A stretch of DNA of 64,000 nt from Liquidambar formosana (GCA_039720395.1 CM077821.1:40980792-41044791); one strand, 5' to 3'; counted from the first letter of the stretch, positions 1 to 12,615 are shown. The notes: generated by a model not told the origin, from the sequence alone. A program made the numbers and translations.

Positions 1-985
1 CGACTCGGAAAGACCACAACTGGACTATATCACCTTCATCAAGATTATTCTTTCTCACAACCAGATTCCAATTGGTTACCAAGGCATAAATAGAGCTATT
101 CTTCTTCATCTTCCACTTCTTCAATGTCAGCATGGATTTCTCAAGAGAGGGTTCAATCAGCACCACTTCTATGCCCAAAGAGGCATCCAACTCCCTCTTC
201 TCCTCTTCCGTCAGAAACTCAACTTTGATTTGGTTTAACGGCACCGACAACCGGTTGTGGCTCTGGCTCGTATCGGTAAAATACAAGGGTTTTTGAATAA
301 CCATTACCACGTTGGAACCCCTCATCTCGCCGATACAATTCTTGAATGCCATTGGCATCTCAGGCGGTGGGTCCGGGCCGCTTTCCATCTTCATCTTCTT
401 CTTCCGGCCTTTCTTCACTTTCACAACCCCTTCATCACTGCTTTCGCCTTCAAAATGACAAAGCTTTCGTTTTGAATGATTCTTGACATCAGAGCTCTTG
501 TTGCGGTCTTCCGTGGTAGGATTCTTGAAAATCTCTCTCATCATCAAACGATCATCGTTGAATATAGCAAATGGGTATGAAACAGTGCCCTTCTTGAAAC
601 ATGTTTGATATCGAGCTGACCTCTTTTTCTTGAATACAGGACAGACAATTAGGGGCTTCTTGAGAGATTTCTCTCTCATCAGCCGTTCTTCTTTGGAGGA
701 CATTTCAGGTGGGTATGCAGGAGGCTTCTTGAAAGATTTTTCATGAATCATCGACCTTTCTCTCTTGGACACATCAAGTGGGTTCTTGATGCATCTTTCT
801 CTCATGAATGACCCATCTTCATCGTTAACGTTGATTCCATCACCTTCCTTCATCATCAACCTTTTTTCTTGCTCGTATTTTTGGGTCGCAACAGCCACAA
901 CCTCGGCTAGAACATCCAAACCACACCATTCCGGCCTTCTCTCTTTCCCCTTCAAATCTTGGAGACACAACATGGAATTCATCAT
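1..985 (-). CDS. B3 domain-containing protein (At2g31720/DUF313 type), 3' end cut off by window edge
   Basis: One uninterrupted frame of 328 codons runs on the minus strand from the ATG at 985 to base 1, with no stop before the edge. The in-frame TGA at 1018-1016 lies upstream, so 985 is the first possible ATG; a second ATG follows directly. The C-terminal third (about residues 203-328) is a plant B3 DNA-binding domain of the DUF313 subfamily. It shows the segments PPPEMPMAFKN, VMVIQKPLYFTD, HNRLSVPLNQIKVEFLTEEE, LIEPSLEKSMLTLKKWKMKK, YALVTNWNLVV and DIVQLWSFRV in family order. In the family only a short tail follows that last motif, so little is missing. The N-terminal two thirds are basic and contain four degenerate copies of an E-K-S-F/L-K-K-P-like motif (RCIKNP, SFKKP, SLKKP, IFKNP). 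It is probably a nuclear DNA-binding protein; its targets are unknown. Confidence 0.85.
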   Translation of the reverse strand, partial: MMNSMLCLQDLKGKERRPEWCGLDVLAEVVAVATQKYEQEKRLMMKEGDGINVNDEDGSFMRERCIKNPLDVSKRERSMIHEKSFKKPPAYPPEMSSKEERLMREKSLKKPLIVCPVFKKKRSARYQTCFKKGTVSYPFAIFNDDRLMMREIFKNPTTEDRNKSSDVKNHSKRKLCHFEGESSDEGVVKVKKGRKKKMKMESGPDPPPEMPMAFKNCIGEMRGSNVVMVIQKPLYFTDTSQSHNRLSVPLNQIKVEFLTEEEKRELDASLGIEVVLIEPSLEKSMLTLKKWKMKKNSSIYALVTNWNLVVRKNNLDEGDIVQLWSFRV

Positions 986-1040
986 GTTCAATTCCACTGC
1001 TGCGATTAATTGGCTTCAAAGTAAATGGGGTTTTACTAGG

Positions 1041-1075
1041 GTTTGGTATATATATAGAGAGAGAGAGGGGGAGAG
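1041..1075 (-). promoter_or_regulatory. Probable TATA region of the B3 gene, with a GA-rich tract
   Basis: On the minus strand a TATATATATACC stretch (about 1057-1046) lies about 60 nt upstream of the B3 start codon, directly after a CT-rich run (1058-1075). The distance fits a TATA box with a short 5' UTR. Inferred from position only. Confidence 0.4.
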
Positions 1076-2236
1076 GCAGATGTATACAAAGAGATCGAGA
1101 GGCTAGTTTCCTAATTTTGAACTGAGTTTCCTTTACTTAACTAACGGTTTAATAGTTGGGGCGTGTTCAGATTAAGTCACAAGCGTAAGTGTAAGAAAAA
1201 ATCTCAAACCCATACCCTCTCTCTTGAACCCCACGCAACTATGATTAATACACAAATTACTAATTACTATATATACTCCAATGTCTTGCTACTCTAATCC
1301 AGATTCCGACCAAGCCCACCCGGACTATTCAGATCAACTTGGGTCGCATTCCTCGGGTCATCTTACTCTTTTTAGTAATAAATAATAATACTATGTAATA
1401 ATAAACTTTTCCATCCCCCTCTCTATCCAACCTATAATTATTAAACATTTTGAGGTCTGAAAATAAAAAAAATGCCTACTCACAAATTCAAACAAATTGA
1501 ATGCAAACTTTTGAAGAATGTCCCAAGGATTAGGATTGGTTCCTTAATTATGAAGATATATTCCAAATATTACAACGTAAAAGCACAATTTTTTTGCCAT
1601 AACCTTTCCAAAAGTTTTACCAAACATCCTACACAGTGCACACATTCAACAACGTTACCATTAAAGTTCAATGGGGTTAGGAAATTGTCCTGCGGTTTGT
1701 CCCAAATGGTCCTGACCAAAGGGCACATAGCAAAGGGTTGGTCGATCAGTAGGTGCGTATATAAGAATGTTCACAAAAAGGGCAATCACAATAAATATTA
1801 TTGTTCCTATGGTAAAGAAAATAATAGTGGGAGTAGTCTTGTTTGTTTAATACTATATAAAACACACTATAATTGTTTAATTTCTATTTGTACGTCTAAA
1901 TGGGCCCTTAATGATTATAATCATTAGCTTACATTAGAAAGTAAGAATCCCTATACTTTGATAGAGGATAAAGTGGAGAAATGCTATTGATCCCTGATCT
2001 TTTCCCTTTTTTTTTTTTTATTTTAATGCCATGACTTACATGACATGCATTTAATTTGAAAAATATAAAAATTAATTCACCATTTGTTGATGTGGTAGCA
2101 GAATTGGCGGCAACCACATCATTAGCAAAAGAAATTATGGATGAATAGCACTATTCCACATGCAGCTTAAATCATGAATGTGTTTAACAGTTTATTATGC
2201 CAAGGCTAGCACAAACACAGCCCAAGTTTATTTTTT
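1076..2236. other. Intergenic, no supported gene
   Basis: AT-rich spacer. On the minus strand, 1846-1664 is an open stretch without ATG that reads as a hydrophobic segment followed by a polar tail ending in PNPIEL and a stop. I do not recognise it and do not call it a gene. Confidence 0.4.
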
Positions 2237-2674
2237 AAAGAAGGCTGCTAATGCAACCCCTTAACTTTATTTGTAAATTCCCATTTATTTTTACCTTTTA
2301 ATATTTTATGAAAAATATAAAAGGGTTTTTTGAAATTGATTGCGATATTTACTAGAAAACATTAGTTTGAACAACTTGGTAGAAGAATTTTTTTTCAAAA
2401 TTCCGTTGTTTAAGAGAACTTTTTGGTTATTTACAGTCTATTTCATTTTTAGAGAAAGGAAAATTGCAAATGCCTAGAAAGTCTATTTAAATTATAGATT
2501 TTTGAAAAAAAAAAAAATTCTACGAAATTGTTCAAAATGATTTTTTATAGAGAACAACAGCACAACGCAATTAATTTTCATGAAAACCTTCTATATTTTT
2601 CATAAAACCTTGAAGAAAAAAAAAAAAAGTGGGATTACAAATAAAATTGAGGGGTTGCATTAGCTGCTTTCTTT
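2237..2674. mobile_element. Foldback MITE, family A copy 1
   Basis: The ends are inverted copies of each other. AAAGAAGGCTGCTAATGCAA at the left matches AAAGAAAGCAGCTAATGCAA read from the right end, followed on both sides by CCCC and a TTTATTTGTAA-like stretch. The interior is also largely self-complementary: TTTTATGAAAAATATAAAAG near 2307-2328 pairs with its inverse near 2583-2610. The whole 438 bp can fold into one long hairpin and has no coding capacity. Copies 2 and 3 (15724-16053 and 21006-21410) share the interior. I saw no clear target duplication. Confidence 0.7.
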
Positions 2675-3581
2675 TGAACAGGCTGAACTTGGGCCAGGGG
2701 ATACCAAGATGAGATTGGAATGGGCTGGATTTACTGAAGGATGCTTTGGGCTGATCTCGGCTAAGTTCAGCCCAACCCATCTTACAGCATAGTCACCAAC
2801 TAAACCCATCCCACCCGTTTTGCTGCCAGTGGATACCAAGGCTTGAGTAATACTGCGTCCCAACTCTTCGAAGCCATTAACCTATCCAATTCTTCCAGAC
2901 AAGCGTAGAGCTTTAAGGGTGTGGACCATTTTCCCATAAGAGCACCAACAATTTATTTGAAGGCTTTGGAAAAAATAAATAAATAAATCAAATCAAATAA
3001 ATTTGAGTAATGTTCATACTACGCTACTTTGGTGTTGAAGCATCGCAATTCCAAGATACAGTACTTAATTTTGTCCTATCAAAAAAAAAAAAAAAAAAAA
3101 AATTTGTGCATGCAGGCTAGCTAGGATCAATATTCTATATATAGCCCATATGGTGAGAATCAAAGCTAGAGGAAAACTAATAAATTTTTTTACAGAATTT
3201 TTTACATATTAACACATGCATGGGGCAGTTATATAATATTTGAAAAAATGATGAATATTCATGTCATGTTTCTATATGAATGGGAATTCTGTGGAGAAAT
3301 TCTTTCTATAAGATCGACAAGAGTACTCAATTAAGAGCTCAGATCATTTCAATGGGTGCTAGTGAGTTCCTCCCGGCCAGCCTTCAATCTTAGTCCTTCA
3401 CTTGGGGTTTAGACACCTCAAGATGATAGCCAAAAAACTTTTTAAAAAAATAATAATAATAAATAAATAAATAAAGAGGCTTTGGAGGTCTATTGCAAAA
3501 CGGTTGGTATTTGGAAGCACCATTGTGTGATTCTTTGTTGGCTTAGATTTAAATTTTTATATGCATCCCTATTTGGAACCT
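2675..3581. other. Intergenic, no supported gene
   Basis: AT-rich spacer with A-runs (3080-3101). The short frames near 2660-2863 show no recognisable protein. Confidence 0.4.
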
Positions 3582-3799
3582 AGGCCATGTTTGTTTAGTT
3601 AGAATGGAATAGATGGAATGAAATTTCGTTCCAATTCATTGTAAACAGCATGTTTGGGTGAAGTAATTTTTAATGGGAAATGGAATCAAATAGTGTATTT
3701 AGATAGCCATTTCAAATCCTTTTTTATTCCAGACTACTTCAAGTATGGAATCAGATTCTATTCCTATCGATTCCATTCCAACTAAACAAACATGGCCTT
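3582..3799. mobile_element. MITE with GGCCATGTTTGTTT inverted repeats (Tourist-like)
   Basis: The left end GGCCATGTTTGTTTAGTT is matched by its exact inverse AACTAAACAAACATGGCC at the right end. It is flanked by CTA on the left and TTA on the right, close to the 3-bp TTA/TAA target preferred by PIF/Harbinger elements. The interior holds further GGAATGGAAT-type self-complementary segments. It is non-coding. Confidence 0.7.
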
Positions 3800-4998
3800 A
3801 AGTAGAATGATCTCAATCCAACTCTAAAGCTTGCTACGAGTTGTATTTGGTCATGCTTTATTTTTATTTTATTTATTTTTTTTTTCTTGTGGGGAGGGGT
3901 TTGGGAAGGGGGAATGTGGGTATCTCAGACATACTATCACGCGCCATGGCTAGAGCTCATACTAGTCCCTGGCCACGTAGTGCACATTATACCACACTTA
4001 ATTATATGATTCTTTACATACTTTGAGTCAAATAAACAGATAAACAAATTTTTTCTACTGGGTGATCAATCTATGTTCACAATGTACCAATTTTGCATCT
4101 TCTTCTTTTCTTTATTAAGTGGAAATGAATGATTCCTGCATGTGTTCATGTTTTGGTTAATTATTATTTGATCTAGTCCTTTTTCCCAATTAAGTTTAAT
4201 TAATCTAGTTGTTTTGACCTTTAATTTCCAACTAATCACTTTGACCATCACTAGTGTTACAAGTCTTCATGACTTAACCGTACATTTATTTTGAATTGAA
4301 ATGGCCCAATTCGATCCTTCGCGACTTCTAAACACAATTAGAGAAGGGTAATTTTATGTTTATATTAATTAACCCTATTGTGGTCTCCTTTGGAAACCTT
4401 AAGCCGTTAAGCATCTTCATCTACTCTTAAAAAGCGGGTTGGATCATCGTTGAATTGGTTAGCTCAAAAATGCTACTAACAGCGATTATCTCCTCCCTAA
4501 TTTGTCAATGCCTCGATGGTATATAGTTCTCAAATGGATGCTTTTTGTCTTCCATGAGCTCTCCTTTTCGTTTAGCACCTCTTCATCATAAAATGTCAAA
4601 GATGCGCCATGTTACTTGTAGGGATTGACATGTTGAACCACTTATATCTAGCTATTATATAATTTAAATAAAAAACAAATTAATTTAAAAAAGGGAAGAA
4701 AGAGGAGGATGATGAGGGAAACAAAAATTAATTAATTAATATTATTAATATTATTTTGTTGTAGGAAAAGCGAGTAGGGAAGCAAAAATGAAAAAGAAAA
4801 AAGAGGTTTTCGGCCGAATTGATGCCACTGTAAGTAGGAGTTTGATTTGATACTGAGTTTAATGATCAGAACTGTTGTATAGATGTTTTGTAACTCAAAA
4901 CTGAATCCAAACTCCCATTGGTGTAGCATATGAAATGGAGGACCGAGCAAGTCAATGAAGAAATGATTGGACCTTGCTTCCACTCTAATTATTTAAAA
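3800..4998. other. Intergenic, no supported gene
   Basis: AT-rich spacer. I see no coding frame, RNA gene or element ends. Confidence 0.4.
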
Positions 4999-5341
4999 GG
5001 ATAAATTGCGGACCCCCTTGAAGTATGGGGTCAATAAATAACCACTTATTTTTTAATTTTATCAATGTATTTTCCTTATATTTTAATTTTTGTCAATATA
5101 CTCCATTGTCACTTACCATTGATAAAATTTGATAAAAATTTATCACATAATTACGTATGCGATATTATTAACACATTCATGTTTTTCAAAACTGCCAAAA
5201 CTCTCATCAGCGTCCTGTTTGATTAAATGACTATCGATGATTGTTTTTGTCCTCCAATCAAATTAAAGAGTTTATTGATAAAATATAAAAAAATTATCCA
5301 TTAACCCTTATACTTAAAGGAGTTTTTTACAATTTACCCCG
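4999..5341. mobile_element. Non-autonomous TIR element, possibly Mutator-like
   Basis: The left end GGATAAATTGCGGACCCCCT is the imperfect inverse of the right end; reading inward from the right gives GGGGTAAATTGTAAAAAACT. Both are followed by a TTGAAGTATGGGG / TTTAAGTATAAGGG match. The flanks share TTTAAAA on both sides, a possible partial target duplication. About 340 bp, non-coding. Confidence 0.5.
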
Positions 5342-8300
5342 TTTAAAAATTGAACCACCTTTTTTTTCTCTTCTTTCTGCCTGGTTGTAATGGTTTTAAT
5401 GATTGTGTCGTCCATGACGTTTTTTTTAATATTCCACGTGGGGTTCGTGTAAATATGAATAGCCATCATGTTATAGTAGTACGACAAAAAAGGGGTCAAC
5501 CCCTAGCTAATTTCTGTGAGATGGAATATTTTCTTCCATTCTTCCCCTTTTAGAGAGAGAGAGAGAGAGAGAGATTGAGATTTTGGAAAGGTCCAATCTC
5601 AAAATTTGCAGTACTCCGTAAGAAGTATTCCTAGGAAATTGCGTTTATTTTCTTATATATGTGATAATTCATTATCAAGATTACGAATGAAAATGAAATC
5701 AAAAAACAACACTGTGAGTTGAAGAGGCACCTATTTTACGACAATTTAGAGGTTTTCTCAAAATTTGTAAGATTATGACATGAGTTTTTCTCCCTCAATA
5801 ATGAAATTACTAAAAATTTAAATGAATTGAAGGGATGACTTCATTGGTAATGCTTTAGTATGCGGACACATGTTTGTAATTAAGGAATACCACATTATAA
5901 AGGGATGGGATTGGGGAATTATATATATATATATATAGATATATATATACACACATATTAAAGTAGGTTTATATATTTTTAATAATTCTTTTTGAGATCC
6001 ATATTTTGCTAATTTCACTGTTGCCTGGATTGCTAATCCTCTTATAGGTGTTATTGTGTATCAGATGTCAAGTTGACTAAAAATTAACAGCGGTTTTATC
6101 ACAAATATGAAATTTAATTAATATTTTGTATTAATCAGAAATGTGAGTTTATGAATCAGCTAGATACTAATCAGTTTTATATTTGGCATGCCTGAAAAAA
6201 GTTAACTAATCCAACAATAAGCATTAACATACCATGAATTTAAAATTTTTTTTAAAAAAAAAAAGATTATTTGAATATTGTAAAATAATTTTCCCCTAAT
6301 CCTAACCCTCTACAAAGGTAGAAGGGATAAAGGTAAAATCATAGTTTACCATTTGGGGTTGGTGGAGGGAAGAGAGAGAGTTTTTTTTTTTTTTTTTTTG
6401 GGGTGGGGAGCTCAACGACTCAAGCAGTAATAGTGGGGCAAGAATTACAGATAGGTCCGATTACCGCAAACAATTACAGATTAATTATAATTAATAGTCA
6501 TTCTTACTAAACACTCAATGTTTGAATGAATTATCGAAAATTAGAGCTTTAAAATTGCTACCTCATCTTTATCAAACAAAAAAATTTGTTACCTCATCAT
6601 TAGTATTGAATTGATAGTATACAGTTTTCCTTTTTTCAAATACTTACAGCTCTTGACTTCATTGCTTATCCTATTTGGGTTTGGCTGATCATAAGACTTG
6701 CAATTAATCAGTGGGTTTTCAAAACCACCCAACTATGGCGCCCATGTCATCTTAAAAGTTAAAATAACTAGGATTGACTATTTCAAAATAATAATAATTA
6801 ATAATTACCTAATTAAATGAGTTTTGAATTTTTTATTATTTGATTTGCATGCGTACATCACACCTATATCAAATGTTTTTATATCATCTATAGAGTCTAG
6901 TTGAAATCTTCAAATCATGATTAATCTGTTGCATGTTTGATCTGGTAAAGGGTTCTATCATACGAAGGGCCATGGTCCCAATTTATGCACGCTACCATGG
7001 CAATATGTGAGGAATATGTCCCAATGGTGGGAGGGACTTACCCTAGACCTACCCAAATGAGAATCTCAACAACTCATTTATCGTATTGAGCATTCGATCA
7101 TCAGTCATTTAATATTCAATGTTCCCTATGATTAATTTTATCCGATATGCTTATTCCAAAAACTAGGACCATCGTAAAAATCATCGATATATAAAAATTG
7201 GTAAATAGACAACTTATGAGCACTAGCGTCATGCACCTCATCAGAATTGATGGGGGTCTACTCTATTAACAAATGGTGCAATCTTGTATTAATCAAGTAT
7301 ATAAATTGATATAACCACATTAAATTAAATATATTTAACGATATATAATGTACCTTTACTTTTACTTGATGATATAGCTAGGTTAGTGTCAAAGGAAAAA
7401 AAAAAAAAAAATCATTTTCAGATGAAGAGACTTTAATTTTATTTTTTTAAAAAATTAAATTCTTGGTATGGGTGAGAAAGAAGCAAAAAAAAAAAAAAAA
7501 AAAAAAAAAGAAGCAATTAAAACCTAATAAATGTTACTCTTGCTTTATATACAATAAGCGGAAGCTATATAAGGGGCGAGGAGTTGAACTCAAAACCTTT
7601 TGCTTCTTAAGATGTAAGTATACTGCTTAAGGTAAGACTACAACATGTGGCGGTTGGTTAGAGAATTGACTTTAAATATTCATATATTATTTATTTTTAT
7701 TTTTTTAAATTTCAAACCGTTGAAATTATCAAAATTTTGATGGTCGAAATGTGGACCAATAGTTCCTTGGGATCTACATATTAAGAAGCAAAAGGTTCTC
7801 AATTTGACTTTAACTTCATTTAAGGCCAGCGATTAGTCAAGGTTTATCTAAGATGTTAACATATGTAGATTAAACATCAACCTTGCTAACCTGTATTCAT
7901 GGAAAATTTATTTCATTTGCTAGGGTGCATTGTAGTCTCCTCTCACATTTCACCTATCATGTGCTAATCTAGAAAGTGAATATAAAAGGGGGCATATTGT
8001 GCTTAGCACATGAAATAATTTCTCAAATTCATGAGATTTTTCAGGTCCAATGCATTAGATAATAGATATCCCTATTGGCATAATTAAAAAATCTTACTTA
8101 AAAAAAAAAAAAAAAAAAAAAAAAATGATGCTACCTAACTTGGTGTTAAAATCCCTGGGACATGAGCCATATAGGTCAAATCCTTCTTCACCCACCTAAT
8201 CCTCTAAACTTTCTTGACCTAGGACCACGTTCTTTTTTGTATTAAATATAGGGTAGAGGGGTGATGGACACATGCCAGATACCCCAATAAATTGAGCATG

Positions 8301-9327
8301 TGCCATATACTGTTCTGTAATAGCGTTGACAAAAGCTGGCTTTCAATTCTTAGCCTTAAAAGGGTCATCCCGCTGGAGGCTTTGACGTTTCTCATATGGC
8401 TGGCTGACTGGCTGAGCATTATATGCAACCACTATTTTTCAAAGGATTTTGCTCCCACCAGAGTTTATCCCATGGCCGACGCTCACTTGACATATCACAC
8501 CACGCTTTATTGTACCATTTCTGGCCTCTCAATCTTGTCCCAATATGGAATTCAAGGCATAATGGGTGGCTGTGAGTGATGGAGAGAGCACACATGATGA
8601 GAGGGTGCAATTAATTAGAATTGGATTGACCAACAAAAATTCAAACGATGCGCACTCACGTGTTTTGAATTTAAGGTGCAGTTAATTAATAATTTTAAAT
8701 GGTTCTCAATTTTTATCCCCTATGAATTGCAAATTTCAGAATTCCTAATAGACACAGAAGGTGAGACTCGTCTCGTGTCTACTTTGAAATCTTGAATTTG
8801 GGATACTTAGTATTTTTCTACCATCTAATCATTTACCATAGGCCACGACATTTTTACTTATTCAACTTTTAAATTAACTAATTATACAAATATTCAAAAG
8901 AGTTCTGGAAAGTTATCTTCCCAAATATAGTATATACTCTCTACAAGAATCCCTAAGACTCATTACAAAATTCTCCTCACAATCTGACTTAACAATAAAC
9001 GTAATGGAATGAAACCTCTTCAAAGTTCCTAAAAAATAGATCAATTTCTTAGATCAACTTCACCACTTGTTAGGGAGTATTATTAATGTTCTTTTGACAA
9101 ATCTAAATAATTATCCGTGAATCACTTTCTATGTAGACCTTATTATTAGATGTTAGATGGTTAGCACAAAAATAAATTCCAAACCCTGGCACATATGAAA
9201 CTCTAGAGGACACTCTCCTAAGTCCTAATACGTAATAACCTTGCTTTAATAAACTATCAAGAAGTGCTTACGTGATAAGATGCTCTTTCTTTTATAATGA
9301 CAGGAGTTCCGGACATGTAAGCATTAC

Positions 9328-9359
<32 letters not shown>

Positions 9360-9537
9360 GGAAAATGATTCATAATTGTTTTTTTTTTTTTTTTTATTTG
9401 GACGTCAATCATTGCAAAAAAATAATGAACACACTCAGATTAGCTATATGTGGGTGTCTTATTGTAAATGTTTTGAGCATCTTATAATTTAATAGATTTT
9501 CTATTGATCAAGAGGAAAAATAAAAATAAATAAAAAA
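5342..9537. other. Intergenic, repeats only
   Basis: AT-rich spacer with (GA)n at 5555-5572, (TA)n near 5922-5950 and 9338-9360, and long A or T runs (6381-6400, 7486-7509, 8101-8125). A short AATTACAGATAGGTCCGATT segment near 6444 resembles one end of the MITE at 52460-52567. No convincing gene. Confidence 0.4.
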
Positions 9538-9859
9538 GGGGAAAATTACACTTTGCCCCCCTCATCTTTAGGCCGAAATCACTTTTCCCTCCTCATCTAC
9601 AAAATCTTATAAATAACCCTTCGAACTATTGGAAATTGATGCTTTTGACCAAACCATTAACCGGTCGTGAGAAAATTAACAGAAACTAACATGTGCAATG
9701 CACGTGATATGAGATCAGCCCATTTGATACCAAAAATGTCCTTATAAAGGCTCATGTGCTGTCCCTCACCCTAGCTCACACACAAATTAGGGTACTAATT
9801 AATTAGATATCGACCACATCACCGTCTCCAAATTCTTCTCTTTGCTATCGGCTTCCACC

Positions 9860-10249
9860 ACTAAGACACCACCCCCCTCTCCTTCTACTCCAGACCCTTC
9901 TACACGTTCTCCACCTTCTCAGCCCACCACCGACATCATCAAAACCGCCAAACAATTCACCCCCGCTGTTGGCATCTAAGCCACCCCAAAGTTTACCTCC
10001 ACCATCAGCAACAAACCCACCTAAAAATTCACCTCCTCCATTAGCATCAACGCCACCTAATAATTCACCCCCACCTCCAAGGATTACCCCTCCACCTCCA
10101 TTTGGTTCTCAACCAGCACATTCCCCGTCCTCAAATTCTTCTCCAAAATCATCACCCCCACCATCGACAATACGATTGACACCACTACCTCCTTCACTTG
10201 TTTCACCCCAAAGTTTATCAGTTCACCGTTCCATTTGCATTCTCCACAC
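9860..10249 (+). pseudogene. Proline-rich (extensin/PERK-like) coding fragment inside the MULE
   Basis: With one frame change near 9950 the plus strand reads as a run of Ser/Pro repeats: T-P-P-P-S-P-S-T-P, then K-P-P-N-N-S-P-P, K-N-S-P-P-P, N-N-S-P-P-P-P and S-P-K-S-S-P-P-P. The layout resembles the extracellular part of proline-rich extensin-like receptor kinases or extensins, but low-complexity sequence does not fix the parent. The frame is broken by the shift and interrupted at 10250 by the nested element. No signal peptide or kinase domain is present. Confidence 0.45.
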
Positions 10250-11058
10250 CAATGTTTTAAAACCCAGACCGTTAATCGAACCGGAAAAATCATCGGGTTA
10301 AGGGTCACTGGTTCAACCGTCGGGTCAAACCGGAATTGAACCGTGACGTCATCATGACGTAATAAATAATTAATATTTTAAATAACATATAATTATAAAA
10401 TAGAAAAAAATATATAAATAGAAAAATAGCTATCAAAAACATTTTCTCTAAAATTTTTCCAGACAGCTGCAACTCTGTAAGACTATGGGTATCTTCCTTC
10501 AAAATATTCAAGAAGTAACTAACATTAATAAGTAATAAGAAATTGACCAACAGATTAGTGCTTGCCAAATTTCTCCACTATTGGTATGAGAACTTAAGAA
10601 GAATAAAATCGTAACAGAGGAGAGAAAGATCAGAAAAGAAAAATAAAAAACAAGAAAAAGAATGCTCCTAATTAAACCATGAAATCAATAGCCCCCAAAT
10701 GTAGAAATCCAGAAAATAGCTATTTAAATGAGCGAAGCTATGTTCACTTTGCTGTGAGAGAGGTAAAAAGAAACTCAGAAAAGTCTCACAATCACACAAC
10801 CTAGCGTCAATTGGATTTGGGGCTTCAGTTTTGGCATTTTTAAGCCTTTAATTTGTTTATGAAAAAACCCGGCCGGTTCTACCAACCCGTGAACGGTTTT
10901 ACTGGGTCGACGGTTGAACCGGTGGGTTAAACGGTTTTCTTTATTTTTCACGGTTTTAAGCTCGGAACGGTTCAATGGGTTTAACCGGACCGAAACCTCA
11001 CCCGGTCGACGGTTCAACCAGTTGAATCTGACAGTCCGATCCAGGTTTTAAAACATTG
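10250..11058. mobile_element. Nested TIR element with CAATGTTTTAAAACC ends
   Basis: The left end CAATGTTTTAAAACC is the exact inverse of the right end GGTTTTAAAACATTG. Inside both ends are matching GGTTCAACCG / CGGTTGAACC-type segments, so the subterminal regions are also inverted. The flanks are CTCCACAC on the left and CTCCTACAC on the right, consistent with an imperfect 8-9 bp target duplication as made by Mutator or hAT elements. About 809 bp with no transposase. It lies within the proline-rich fragment, so it inserted after that sequence was captured. Confidence 0.7.
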
Positions 11059-11962
11059 CTCCTACACATCCATGGGCAAACCTAAACAAATCCTTCCAAT
11101 CTTGATTAAACACACCACATCCATTATATCCCCAACCCCACAAAGGCTAGTTGATATTAATTCTCTGAAAAAACCCAAAACCCTAATCTTGAGTATATAT
11201 ATACCCCTTTGATGACACTTCCTTCCATCAGTCTTCCTCAATTTTGCCTCGAATTTCTTTCCTCCCTTGAAACCAAAACCCTATACCAAAACTCTGACCG
11301 GCAACAAACACTTCTACCCCACCAAATGTCTTCCTCTTTCCCAGGTAGATTAGCAAAACGTTGGATCAATACTCTGTTCAAATATCGATTGAAGCAATCT
11401 CTAACACTATCCGGAGTTCCGTTTGCCAACGCCGAATGTTACAACTTCGGCGGATAATCCGACGAAATTGTTGCATTCCCCACGATGTTGTTGTGGAAGT
11501 TCAGAGAAGTTTCGAGGCTCTCAGCTGGATAGCATAACAATTATTGACGGAAAGGGAAGCATTTACCCTTGAGAAATCTGAACCAATGCGTCGATCTTGT
11601 CAATGAATCAAAGTAAGAGCAATCGAGATGGAGGAAGTGGTGAAGATAGCGAGATACATTGTCAATCTTCATCTGGATCTGGAGATTGGAGAGAGAGGAG
11701 TTGGAAAGCCAAGGATGCTGTCGTAGCTTCTCAAGGAAGCTTTTTTTTTTTTAATAATATTTTAAATGTAGGGTATTGCATAACATCATTTTGCAAATTT
11801 AAAAATCTAAAGGGTATTATTGTCATTTCAATCTTCCCATTAATGACATTAGTCCAAATTCAATTTCTAATAGTTCAAGGGGTTATTTGTAAGATTTTGT
11901 AGATAAGAGAGGAAAAGTAATTTCGTCTTAAAGATGAGTGGGATAAAGTATAATTTTTCCCC

Positions 11963-12615
11963 AAAAAAAAAATCAAAAAAAAAAAAAAAAAAACATAAAA
12001 CAATTCTCGGATTAGCTAGACTCCAAATTATTTTAATTCTAATTATCCAATGTAGCCGCCAAATTTCCATTCAACAGAACCGCTTTTGGCACAATTTATC
12101 ACATAAAAGGTCACTATATAGTGTAACAGTGTGTAAACTATCAACTTGAAGGGCCCAAGCCTTATAAAGTATCCAATTCCACAATTTACCCAATAGGGTG
12201 AAAAGTCAACCGTTTTTCATACGTTGTTGAATATAGCACGTGGATGTCATGTAAAATTAGGTTTTAGTTTTTTTTAAGCAGTGAGCCAGTGAAGCGACCA
12301 AGTCACCAACCCACTATTAACTACTTTTATAAGAAAGTTTCTAAGGTTGTCATATTTAGAAAAATTACAATTTACTCTAGGCTACGCTATACGAAATACT
12401 TTTCATATAGTACCTTGGGTAACACTGTCCATATTAGTGAAAAAAAAAAAAAAAAAAAAAAAAAAGATCTATTAAATAAATTAAAAAGTTTTGATCCATA
12501 CACATAGTGTCATATAAAATATTATATTTTTGTATTATTCATAACATTTTCTTCTATTGAGTTTTTCTTTCAAAGTTTAACAGTTTTTACTATACTTTTT
12601 ATAATTAGAGAATTA
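11963..12615. other. Intergenic, no supported gene
   Basis: AT-rich spacer with A-runs at 11975-11993 and 12440-12465. Nothing else recognisable. Confidence 0.4.

Larger units (their letters stand above)
9538..11962. mobile_element. Mutator-like TIR element carrying host-like sequence (Pack-MULE candidate)
   Basis: The left end starts GGGGAAAATTACACTTTG and the right end, read inward, GGGGAAAAATTATACTTTAT. The match continues for about 110 bp, including CTCATCTTTA, CGAAAT, ACTTTTCC, ATCTACAAAATCTTA, AAATAACCC, GAACTATT and GAAATTGA. No transposase is visible. Inside are a proline-rich coding fragment (about 9860-10249), a second TIR element (10250-11058) and short open stretches (11209-11457, 11612-11720) that look like decayed coding DNA of unknown origin. 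The flanks are A-rich, so the target duplication cannot be read. Length about 2.4 kb. Mutator-like elements without transposase that carry gene fragments are known in plants as Pack-MULEs; that this is one is an inference. Confidence 0.65.

Noticed and set aside
1472..1927. 151-codon open frame on the plus strand
   Set aside because: AT-rich composition, no recognisable domain, no promoter-like context. Length alone does not support a gene in this region.
8219..8610. Overlapping open frames on both strands near 8.2-8.6 kb, and a similar case at 13618-13984
   Set aside because: No known domain or coding signature, and opposite-strand overlap without support.
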